Shown: piece after piece, positions 1-10,700 of the stretch
Layout of the letters: each line of letters opens with the position of its first letter
Position numbering within the stretch: position 1 is the stretch's first letter
NCBI RefSeq assembly: GCF_019175385.1
Contig: NC_083344.1
Location: 59,210,782-59,274,781, forward strand
Length of the DNA stretch: 64,000 nucleotides
Direction of reading: 5' to 3'
DNA from: Lycium barbarum
Lineage: Eukaryota > Streptophyta > Magnoliopsida > Solanales > Solanaceae
The notes under the pieces: generated by a model
The model's input: the letters and a program-made list of their open reading frames with translations, nothing else
Told to the model about the DNA's origin: nothing
Databases searched by the model: none
Program-made: the position numbers and the translations under genes

Positions 1-3000
1 AGGCCCCGTTGTTCTCATTGCGGGAAGTCTCATCCCGGGGAGTGTTACCGAGCGACTGGAGCTTGCTTTTCGTGTGGTGGTCAGGGCCACTTTATGAGAG
101 ATTGTCCATTGGCTAGCGGTTCTGGTAGTGCTGCTCAGCAGACAGGGTCAGCCGCCGGTTCTTCTTCTGCTCCATCAGTTGCACGCCCTGGAGGGCGAGG
201 TATTTCAGCACCGGCAGGACGCGGTCGAGGCCGCGGTGGCACTTCAGGTTCTAGCGGTCCCTCGAACCGCATATATACTTTGGCCAGCCGCCAGGATCAG
301 GAGGCTTCGCCAAATGTCGTCACAGGTACATTGCTGGTTTTCTCCAGATCTGTATATGCATTGATTGACCCTGGCTCTACTTTATCATATATTTCCCCGC
401 TCGTTGCTAGTAAGATTGGGATAGTGTCTGAGCCTATAAAACCATTTGAGGTAGCTACGCCAGTTGGGGATTTTATTATAGCGAGACAGATTTATAAGGA
501 TTGTTCTGTGACCATTTATGATCGTAGCACTAAGGCTGATTTGATAGAGTTAGACATGCTTGAGTTTGACGTCATTATGGGCATGGACTAGTTGTCTTCC
601 TGTTATGCTAATGTCGACTGCCAGAAAAAGGTAGTCCATTTTCAGTTTCCAGGAGAACCAGTCATAGAGTGGTTCGGATCTACAGCATCGCCGAGAAGTA
701 AGTTTATTTCATACCTCAAGGCTAAGAAGATGATCCAGAAGGGGTATATCTATCATTTGGTTCGTGTGCACGATACTGCCGCGGAGGTACCTACCCTTCA
801 GTCTGTTCCGGTCGTCAGCGAGTTTCCAGATGTTTTTCCTGACGAGCTTCCTGGCCTTCCGCCTGAGCGGGAGATTGATTTTTCTATTGAGTTGATGCCG
901 GATACGCAGCCTATATCTATTCCTCCGTACAGAATGGCACCAGCTGAGTTGAAGGAGTTGAAGGAGCAGCTGAAAGATTTGCTGGATAAGGGCTTTATTA
1001 GACCCAGCACATCACCCTGGGGAGCGCCGGTACTGTTTGTCAGAAAGAAAGACGGGTCATTGCGGATGTGTATCGACTACTGGCAGCTGAATAAGGTGAC
1101 AGTTAAGAATAAATATCCCCTCCCCCGGATTGATGACTTGTTTGACCAGCTGCAGGGTGCTAGACACTTTTCAAAGATAGATCTGCGTTCTGGTTATCAT
1201 CAGGTGCGAGTACGGGAGTCAGATATCCCGAAGACTGCTTTCAGGACTCGGTACGGGCATTATGAGTTCAGAGTTATGTCTTTCGGGCTGACTAATGCTC
1301 CAGCAGTATTTATGGATCTGATGAACCGGGTATTTCGGCCTTTCCTGGATATGTTTGTTATTGTGTTTATTGATGATATTCTGATTTACTCGCGATCAGT
1401 CGAGGAGCATTCAGATCATTTGAGGACGGTACTTGGCATCCTCCGTCAGCAGAAGTTATATGCTAAATTCTCTAAGTGTGAGTTCTGGTTGACTTCTGTG
1501 GCATTCTTGGGCCATATTGTCGGCACAGATGGTATTCGGGTTGACACGCAGAAGATTGAGGTTGTGCAGAATTGGCCCAGGCCTACTACACCGACAGAGG
1601 TGCGTAGTTTTCTTGGATTGGCTGGGTATTACCGCAGGTTCGTGGAGGATTTCTCTTCTATTTCAGCACCACTGACGAGGCTTACCCAGAAAGCAGCAAA
1701 ATTCCAGTGGACAGATGCTTGCGAGCGCAGCTTTCAGATGCTGAAGGAGAGATTGATTACAGCACTAGTTTTGGCTCTTCCAGAGGGATCTGACGGGTAT
1801 GTTGTCTATTGTGACGCCTCTGGTATTGGGATAGGATGTGTATTGATGCAGCACGGTCGAGTCATAGCCTATGCTTCCCGGCAGCTCAGACCGCACGAGA
1901 AAAACTATCCCACTCATGATCTTGAGTTGGCCGCGGTGATTCATGCTTTGAAGATTTGGTGGCATTATTTATATGGGGTCCATGTTGATATCTATACGGA
2001 CCATAAGAGTCTCCAGTATATTTTCAGACAGAAGGAACTAAATTTGCGGCAGCGGAGATGGCTTGAGTTACTAAAGGATTACGACGTTGATATTCTGTAC
2101 CATCCGGGGAAAGCCAATGTGGTAGCTGATGCGCTTAGCCGCAAGTCCGTGGGCAGTCTGGCTGATGTTCCATCTGATAAGAGAGATTTGGTTCGTGATA
2201 TTCATCAGCTGGCCAGCCTCGGAGTTCGTTTGGTGGATTCTGGAGATTCTGGGATTTCTGTTCGTCCAGTTGCTGAGTCATCTATTATTCAGGAGGTAAA
2301 GCAGCGCCAGTTTGAGGATCCTCTTTTGATTCAGTACATAGATGTGGCCCTTAGTAAATCAAAGACTCAGTTTGAGATCTCGCCTGACGGAGTATTATTA
2401 TATGACGGCAGATTCTGTGTACCGGACGTTGCGGGCTTACGGCGGCAGATTATGGGCGAGGCCCATAATGCACGATATTCTGTCCATCCTGGTTCCACTA
2501 AAATGTACCGGGACCTCAGGTGTTTGTATTGGTGGGACGGCATGAAGAAAGATATTGCTGCGTTTGTTAGTCAGTGCCCGAACTGCCAGCAAGTTAAGAT
2601 CGAGCATCAGAAGCCCGGTGGATTATTACAGGAGATGGAAATTCCAGCCTGGAAATGGGAGATGATTAATATGGATTTCGTTGTTGGACTACCGCGCACT
2701 CCACGCAGGTACGACTCTATCTGGGTTGTTGTTGACAGGCTAACGAAATCAGCCCTTTTCCTTCCGGTTCGGACTACTTATTCGGCTGAGGACTATGCCA
2801 GATTTTATATCAGAGAGATAGTCAGACTTCACGGAGTCCCGATATCTATTATTACTGACCGAGGTACCCAGTTTACAGCAAATTTCTGGAGGTCATTTCA
2901 GGAGGGATTAGGGACTCAGGTGAGTCTCAGTACAGCTTTTCACCCTCAGTCCGACGGGCAGGCCGAGCGCACTATTCAGACGCTCGAAGATATGTTGCGG

Positions 3001-3756
3001 GCCTGCGTTATTGATTTCAGGGGCAGCTGGGATGATCATTTGCCGCTTATTGAGTTTGCCTATAATAACAGTTATCACTCCAGCATTCAGATGGCTCCGT
3101 ACGAGGCCCTTTACGGCAGGAGATGCAGGTCTCCTATTGGCTGGTTTGACGTGGGCGAGACTAAGTTGATTGGGCCAGATGTGATCCAGGAGGCTGTAGA
3201 TAAGGTAAAGCTTATTCGAGAACGATTATTGGCTGCTCAGAGTCGACAGAAAGCTTATGCAGATAGACGACGTCGACCGTTAGTGTTCCGGATTGGCGAC
3301 TGGGTATTCCTGAAGGTGTCGCCCATGAAGGGTGTCATGAGATTCGGTAAAAAGGGTAAGTTGAGCCCCCGGTACATTGGACCGTATCAGATCGTGCGAA
3401 AGATAGGCGAGGTCGCCTATGAGCTAGACTTACCATCCGACTTGGAGGCCGTACACCCGGTGTTTCATGTGTCTATGTTGCGGAAATGTATTGGTGATCC
3501 TGCCAGGATATTCCCAGTAGATGACATTCAGGTGACGGAGCAGTTATCTTATGACGAGCAGCCTATATCTATTCTGGATCGACAGGTGCGGAGACTACGC
3601 ACTAAAGAAGTGCCCTCCGTCAAAGTCCTGTGGCGCAACAATAATCGGGAGGAGATGACTTGGGAGGCGGAGGACGAGATGAAGAAGAAATATCCCCACC
3701 TGTTTCCGACATCCACAGGTAATCTAATTTCTTTTTCAGTTTGTTGTGTTGATTGA
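1..3756 (+). pseudogene. gag-pol: E1 gag (3' end)-pol polyprotein with one in-frame TAG
   Basis: The frame is open from base 1. Domains in order: two Cys-His zinc knuckles (about 10-102; the second is a regular CX2CX4HX4C); aspartic protease with DPGS at 367-378; reverse transcriptase with FIDD at 1366-1377; RNase H acidic residues near 1813, 1924 and 1999; the integrase HHCC finger, then D at 2674, D at 2857 and E at 2965 (D-35-E spacing); a GPY/F module (about 3360-3420); and a chromodomain-like tail (about 3570-3705) ending at TGA 3754-3756. The polyprotein would package, copy and integrate the element. The frame is broken only by TAG 589-591 just after protease, where E8 has TGG. Two Arg-to-Trp changes relative to E8 also occur (RT 'DYWQL', RNase H 'IWWHY'). 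Everything downstream of the stop would need readthrough, so the copy is nearly intact but probably dead. Confidence 0.92.
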
Positions 3757-3866
3757 TAAAATGAACTATGTATGTCATTATTAAAAAGGGACACTCCTGC
3801 CTTGATCATAAGACCTTATAAGGTTAATTTAACATTCGGGGACGAATGTTCTTAAGGGGGGGAGAA
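3757..3866 (+). promoter_or_regulatory. E1 3' untranslated spacer and polypurine tract
   Basis: This short spacer follows the pol stop. It contains the motif CGGGGACGAATGTTCTTAAG and then an A/G-only run at 3854-3866 that abuts the LTR. This is the plus-strand primer site for reverse transcription. The same GAGGACGAATGTTC block precedes the 3' LTR in E3, E4, E6 and E8, and a shortened version precedes it in H and E7. Confidence 0.85.
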
Positions 3867-6805
3867 TGTTATGTCCCGTGTTTTCGTATAATTTGAAATC
3901 GTGAAATAATTACGACTTGTGGATTATAAGGACATATTTTGATTTTAGTGAATATGACTATGTTGGTTATGGCATTATTAATGTTAAGACCTCGGGGTAG
4001 GCCGAGAATAAATTTGGAATTTCGGAAATTAGTTTCGGGAATTACAAAACGGGACTTTTGTGAATTGGGCCAAGAATTGGAGTACAACAAAATTGAGGCC
4101 CAAATGTTTAGGGTGGCCGGCCAAGGCCAAGCCCAAGCTTTATTTTAAGTGGTCATGTGTTTATCACATGACCCTTAATCAATATATATCCTTATGTTCC
4201 CTTTGAACTTTCAAGAAAAACCAAGATAAACACAAAAGAAATTGAAGAATGCCCTTTTGAGGCTCTCGGCCGAACCACATATTCCTCAACAAAATATTTT
4301 TCTAGCCTTTTGTTTTGATCACAAAATCGTGTCCCTTTGGTAAGTATAGTAAGCACAAGACGCTCTCCGACGTGATACAATTTGTTTGGCACAAGAACTA
4401 CGTTTGCGACAAGTCGGAAAATCAAGAAAAGGTAAGAATTTTGCCCCTCTAATGTTATAGAATTGATATGAATGTGTTAAGGATTGGAAATAGACGAGAA
4501 TCCCGTAATTTTGATACAAATAGAAAGCTGTGGGTGTGTGTGGATAGTGTGTGTTGGCCGTGAGCCATAGAGAGGAAAATTGATGTGAATTGATCTTGGT
4601 TAAGTTGGTATAATGTGTTGTTGTGACCTTTATGTCGTAAATGATTAATTGGTGAATGAAATTGGCGTTGAAAAATGATTTTGGACATTATCGGAAAGTG
4701 TATACCCTTGGTATCATTATGTATATCATTGTATATTTAGGGTGCTAGAGACTTTAGATATGAACTTATAATGATGTTAATGAATTCGGAATGAAACGAC
4801 GTGAGTTAGAATGTTCGTCGTGAACTTTTGATTGTTTTGAAGAATTATGGAACATAATGGATTTTGGTGTAATTTCGTGTATGGCTTGGATTGTAGTTAG
4901 GATGTGATTGTATAAGTTTGAATGTAAAAATGAATACAATTATGTAGATTTAGAGTTGGAGTTTTGAAAGCTTGAATGAAAGTTGCCAACTTAGATAGCA
5001 AAGTAGAACTTTGAAGCTAGAATGGTTTGATTGTTGTTTGTGTTGTTTGTTGTCGTGTGGGCTGTTGTGGTTGATGTATTTTGAGCCGAGCTAAGCCTCG
5101 GGGATGTTAGATTTATAGGGGAAATGCTGCCGAAATTTCGGTAGGCAAAATTGGAGTTAAAGGCATTTTTAAGCCTAAGAATCTCAATTGGTAACTTTGA
5201 CCATTTGCAGATTTTTGACGAAACGGGACTGGACTTTTGGAAGAGCATACGACGTCTGTGAGGTATGTAAAGCTTCCCGCTCCTTCATTTGGCATATCTT
5301 AGTGTGTCAGTCGGATATGAGACCTTCCGGAGCATTTCTGCTCCTCGAAACCCGATCCACAGAAACGTTACTATTCATTCAATTCAATTGAAGCCTAAAG
5401 GCTCCATTTTGGCTAGAATGCCACTATTCATCCAAAACCTATCGAAATGTGGTCGGGTAACCTAGAAATGATTATGTATGACCCCTTGGCATATAACTGC
5501 TCGTAAAAATATGTTCGTCACCTCACTTCGACTCGAGGTGGGTCCGCTACCCCAAAATGCCCGATTTGCCCTTCGGGCCATCTTTGAGAATAAAGTTGAA
5601 AGTACCACTTCTGATCTTTGGGACATCCTCCTACGGGGTATGTTTGGACAATTCGATGCGCTAATCTATGTTTTGAACTATATGGACCATTTTGGAAACG
5701 TTTTGCAAAAAAATGAAACTTTATGTCGGCTAAGTATTCGACTATTTTGTATTCTAATATGACTTATGAGTTTACCTTGTTTTGAAACACTATTTTGAAA
5801 TACGATTTGCATTTGTTTGCTCACGACTCCGCTCGTGCCTTATTATGACTTCGTTCACCGGTTCCCGGGCCGGTTTTGATTCGTGCGCCTTATGACAATT
5901 CGGCCGTATGCTGTGTTACGGTTCCCGAGGCTTCGCCATAGGGCCGGGTTCCGTTTGGAGTTATGCTGTGATATGGCTCGTGATGCGATACGCTCACCGA
6001 TGATTATGATTATGTTCGGGGATGTACGGAGATTTGAAACCTTCTGGTGTTATGCTGTGTGTGGCGCCAGCGTCGGAGTGGCGACCACGTTCTTAAGCGT
6101 TTGCATGATTTTGTTTGCATAAAAATACATGTATATGATTTCGATACAGATTTTGACATACCAGTTTGTACCCCACTTTGACATTTGATTTGCTTTCGAT
6201 TTTGATCTATAATTCTGTACTCCGTGCTTTACATACTCAGTACATATTTCGTACTGACCCCCTTTCTTCGGGGGCTGCGTTTTATGCCCGCAGGTGCAGA
6301 TATCGGTGATCCTCCGCAGTAGGCTTCACTTCTTGCTATCCCGGAGTACTCTTATTTGATCCGGAGTCCACTTTTGGTACAGACTCTTTTGCTTTGTATA
6401 TATTTGGTATATTTGACTATTTGGGTACGGCGGGGCCCTGTCTCGCCATATGTCTTTGTTTTGAGTTCGTAGAGGCCTGTAGTCATATATGTGGGGCGAG
6501 GGTCCTATGTATGTTTGTCTGATTCCGTTTTCTGGTCTTAAGGCGGTTTGTTTGTTATGCCGGCCCCAAATGGCCCTTATGCTTATATTTGCACTTTTGA
6601 CCGGCGATGTCCATTCCGCCGCTCAGTTTGTATTTAATACGACATTTTGATTTGGCACGACCGCTTAAGACATACTTGATATAAATTATGTTCGATATGA
6701 TTTCGAAAAATTATGAAATAAGTTTGGATTTGAAAATGAACGTGCGATTCGGTTTGGGTACCCAGGTAGGGTGCCAGTCGCGGCCCACGGGGCTGGGTCG
6801 TGACA
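3867..6805 (+). repeat. E1 3' LTR (2.94 kb)
   Basis: The LTR starts TGTTATGTCC and ends GTCGTGACA. It has no coding capacity. Readable elements: a perfect inverted repeat GGTCATGTG-N5-CACATGACC (4151-4173) ten bases before a TATATAT box (4183-4189); a possible first splice donor at 4431/4432; a palindrome at 5127-5144; a mini-exon-like unit 5211-5262; paired hairpins 6238-6274; and a possible acceptor at 6293. The terminal block with 'cacggcccacgggg' is shared, with changes, with the LTR ends of E2, E3, E6, E8 and E9. Confidence 0.9.
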
Positions 6806-7075
6806 CTGACAACTTCAAATAAGAACTATAACGTCGTCGACACTTACCACACGTGCCCAACTCAAACAGCATCGGAGGCACTTTCCTGTTTACTTTCATC
6901 CGGGATTTCTAGACTCACATTGGTGGTGGGGACATCTCAGTCGCCCTTGCCTTTGGTCGCTAGGTCTCTAATCCTTTTAAATTTCCGTCGTCTTCATAGA
7001 ACAACGTTTTACAGATATCACACACACATCGAAAATTCTAGGAAGCTTATATGTTTATACTGATCAATCTCGAGT
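6806..7075 (-). other. E2 internal non-coding stretch
   Basis: These 270 bases lie between the E1 LTR end and the stop of the E2 ORF. I see no gag, pol or LTR similarity and no long frame. By position they are internal E2 sequence. Confidence 0.5.
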
Positions 7076-7507
7076 CTAACCTGGGGAGCTGCCGTGGGAA
7101 CCGTGTCCCTCATCATCATCGTCTGTCTGGCCCCCACTATTCCCTGCATCTGAATCGGAGGAGTGTAGGTAGCCTGGCAATTCCTGGTTCACCGACGGCC
7201 AGGACAAAGGGCTCGAGTAGGGCGTGACACTCTCCGGGGAAGCCTGTCTAACATACTGCTCCACTACCGGAGCTGCTGGCACATCCTCGGGAACCTCCTC
7301 CTCCGGCGTCCCAGAGGAATGTTCTGGTGGCTCAGTATCGGGGCTATCCTCCTCCCTGGGAGTAAGAAACTCTGGAGGTATCATCGCTGGGTCCTCCGAA
7401 GGGTCGGTCTCAATCGAGTAGCTGGGGATCTGCCTACTCGGTCCTGGTGATGTCCTGGGGGCCTTATTAGCACCCCCAACCCCATCATCCGACGCGCTCC
7501 TCTTCAT
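7076..7507 (-). CDS. E2 acidic, proline-rich ORF of unknown function in gag position
   Basis: The ORF encodes 143 residues from ATG 7505-7507 to TAG 7076-7078, about 270 nt downstream of the primer site. That is where E3, E6 and E8 begin gag. The product is rich in Pro, Glu, Ser and Asp. It begins MKRSASDDG, has a basic patch near the start (GGANKAPR), a long P/E/S-rich middle, and a tail with SDSDAG and QTDDDDEGHG. It has no zinc knuckle, no protease motif and no hydrophobic segment, and would be intrinsically disordered. I do not recognise a family. It could be a captured plant fragment, a remnant of another gag N-terminus, or a chance frame. The uninterrupted reading and the biased composition make chance less likely. 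Confidence 0.5.
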   Translation of the reverse strand: MKRSASDDGVGGANKAPRTSPGPSRQIPSYSIETDPSEDPAMIPPEFLTPREEDSPDTEPPEHSSGTPEEEVPEDVPAAPVVEQYVRQASPESVTPYSSPLSWPSVNQELPGYLHSSDSDAGNSGGQTDDDDEGHGSHGSSPG

Positions 7508-7793
7508 TATTTATCAACCTGCAATCACCTGCAGGAAGAGGGTCAGAAACATTTTCCCCAAATACCGACACTACTGCTCTTTTGGAGCCTCGCTGTAGGT
7601 ACAACCATTCGTAGGGGAGAATCATCCTATTCATACAGCTTTATCGCACGATCTAAGATTCCAAAGAAGGGTAACATCCTAAATGCCCTGTAGCTCCCAG
7701 TTTATAGATGTGGTGCACAACACATCGATAAACAAGACTCTACTAGACACGGCCTGTAGACATACCGAGGACTAACCGCTCTGATACCACTTT
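7508..7793 (-). promoter_or_regulatory. E2 leader with tRNA-iMet primer site and hairpin
   Basis: Reading on the minus strand, the LTR end TGACA is followed by AAAG and TGGTATCAGAGC (complement of 7778-7789), the usual initiator-Met primer site. A 20 nt hairpin follows at 7707-7726: stem GATGTG/CACATC, eight-base loop containing GTGCAC. The block with 'aacaggaagctacagggcat'-type sequence after it is shared with E3, E6 and E8. Confidence 0.85.
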
Positions 7794-10700
7794 TGTCACG
7801 ACCCAACCCCGTGGGCCGCGACTGGTTCCCTAACTGGGTACCCGTACATACCTACCCGACCGACTTTCGAATCATACGGATTTTTTTTTTCCTTTTGTTT
7901 TAAAACAGCTGTTACAGAAGTAAGCCGATACAGATACGACACGCGCGCAAACATACATATATATACATACATACCTGAACATACAGACATTTACATATAA
8001 GCCGATAAGGCTAACATACTGACGAAACCCGTAACCCACACATCTATCTACAGGCCTCTACAGACATACATAATCATATGACGGGACAGGGCCCCGCCGT
8101 ACCCAGAATTTCCATACATACAGAACATACGGAAGAACAGAAGATATATACCAAAAGTATATGCTCCGGATCGAAGGAGCTCTTCAAACAGCAGAGTCAG
8201 AAACCTACGCTGGCGGCGTATCACCTGGTGCGTCTGTACCTGCGGGCATGTAGCGCAGCCCCCGAAGAGCGGGGGTCAGTACGAAAAATGTACCGAGTAT
8301 GTAAAGCAGAAACATAGCAAATATAAACATAGTCTGAACCGGAGTCACAGAAATATAACGGACAGACCCATAAATCAGACGGACGGACAGAGTCATGATC
8401 CAGACAGACATACAGAGTCGTGGTTCATATAGATAAACAGAATCATGGTTCGGACAGACAGACGGAATCATAATACGGACAGACGAGCAGAATCAGTATC
8501 CATACAGACATACTGAATCGGAGTCCATACGGGCGTACCGAATAAAAATCCATACGGACATACAGAATCAGAATCCACACGGGCGTACCGAATAAAAATC
8601 CATACGGACATACAGAATCAGAATCCATACGGACATACAGAATCAGAATCCCTACGGACATACAGAATCAGAATCCATACGGACATACAGACATAGTCGT
8701 AATTCAGACGGACAGACAGAAGTATGTCGGACAGAATTATGCATGCAGAGTAGTACAGAGTCATACAGAATCATACAGAGGCATGTGCTTAAATAAATAC
8801 AGATGGCACACGCATACATTCATACAGATCCCGGCCCTGTCTGGGGGCGCGGTAACAGAACCCGGCCCTCTTAGTACGGGACGCGGTGGACAGACAGAAT
8901 CAGATCAGATCATATGCCATCCTAGCCGCCATCCCCATACACAGATCATAATGTCATACAGACATACAGATCCCGGCCCGCACGCCGAGGGACGCGGTGA
9001 ACAATGCAGAGAAATATGCACGATAACAGAACCTGGCCCGGGACGCAGTGAAGGAATGCATTGAGACAGACACGAACCGATAAATGAGAAACTACTTACA
9101 TACAGACTCAACATACAGACTCAATCAAACTGAAGGGTGCCAAACGGCTAGTCAAAATCAGAGTATCCGGATAGTATGCATAGTACGCGCCTATATCCTA
9201 CTTGGGAAGGCACGACAGATTATTATCAGAATCAGATTCTCAGATGTTCAGAAATCATTTTGCAAGAATTTCATAAAAATAGTTGTATCATAATCAAAAT
9301 AATAGTTCAGATGGTTTCTGAGAAAATCGGACAAAACGGAAGTATTTAAAGTATTACAGAAGATATCAGGCCTTGCGGGCCCGCCTCGGACCAACTCGAG
9401 GCAACATAGGTAAATTATCGCTAATAGACCTTATGAGGTCATCCATAATCGTTTGGAAGTGTTCCGACTCCGTTTAGGGAAGTTTTGTACAAAAACTCAC
9501 TTTAAAGGCAATTTGTAAGAAAATAACTTCAATTGAATTGAAGGAATTGGAGCGGTTTTCCGTCTCGAATTCCGGGGAACGAAGTAGTACTTAAGGCTCG
9601 CGGCCGAGCCTATCACATCCAGAACATGCCTAGGAACAAAGGGAAATGCTTCACATACCTCGATAGCGCCTTACGCTCGCTTGGCGTCGACTTCAATTTC
9701 GTCCAAAATCTAGAAATGGTCAAGTTTACCATTTGTTAGTTTCAAACTTTTCAATAATTCAACTTAACACAGACTTGCCTACCGAAATTTCGGCAGCATT
9801 TCCTCTGTATATAAGACATCCCCGAGACTTAGCTCGGCTCAATTCATCATCACAACAACCCAGAAATAGCATCAATAACAACAATATGCATTAAACATAC
9901 GATATGGCATCACTAGCCATCCTTTCGACATAACGAAACATTTTGCGTTTCAACCTTACATTTCCAACCCAAACTTATTATTCCCATATTCATCATTCAT
10001 CAAAATCATTACAACATACGTCGGAGGCATATCATACCATTTCCACACAATATACACAAGATATGCAAAACATACCAACTTTCCATTAAGCCACTACTTG
10101 TCCAATTTTTCCTAACTTTCAACATACAAGTTAATTATACATTTCCATCTTCCAAATTCATCAACAATAATCATAATTTACCTCTTGATACTTTCATTTC
10201 CATTTTTACATAAACCATAACAAAGTTCCATATTCTCCTACAACAACTTAATAGTCATTTTTCCAAGATAATAGAGATTGTTGTCTTCCCATTCACTTCA
10301 CCATAGCACACTTAGCATGAAAACAAGATCAAATTCATATTCCATACTCAACCTAGCACCACACGGCCACCTCCTATATTTTTCAATTTTCACTAATTCA
10401 TTCCACTTTCATTTCTAACACAATATCCATCATACTACAACTAAATTACAACATAAATTCAAGCCATCTTAAACATACAATTCATACATAAATTCGGCCA
10501 ACATGCATGATTTTCAACTCACAAAATTTCCATATTTTTCACTCATTCACACATACTACAACATACATATACCATTTATAACATAGCAAAAGCATGAAAT
10601 CCTTACCTTTCTTCAGGTTCTTCACTTGGAGGTTAAAATTGCTTTCTTGCCACAATACTTATATCAACTTGTAGAGGGCTTTGCACTTGGTAATAATTTC

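Larger units (their letters stand above)
1..6805 (+). mobile_element. E1: Ty3/gypsy (Tekay/Del-like) element, 5' part outside window
   Basis: The element enters from the left edge inside gag. It continues through pol, a polypurine tract and a complete 3' LTR that ends TGACA at 6805. The 5' LTR, primer site and most of gag lie outside the window. It interrupts the minus-strand element E2, whose internal region resumes at 6806. The right-hand target duplication should be CTGAC (6806-6810), but the left copy cannot be seen. Protein and LTR are close to those of E8, so the two belong to one family. The Tekay/Del assignment rests on domain order and on the C-terminal tail. Confidence 0.9.

Noticed and set aside
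5127..5147. Tiny upstream ORF (ATG CTG CCG ... TAG) over the E1 palindrome
   Set aside because: The ATG is GTG in E5, E6 and E8, and the stop is lost in E4, so it is not conserved as a reading frame.
8495..8696. Regular repeats that could suggest a CRISPR array
   Set aside because: Units are contiguous 25 bp tandem copies without unique spacers, inside a plant LTR.
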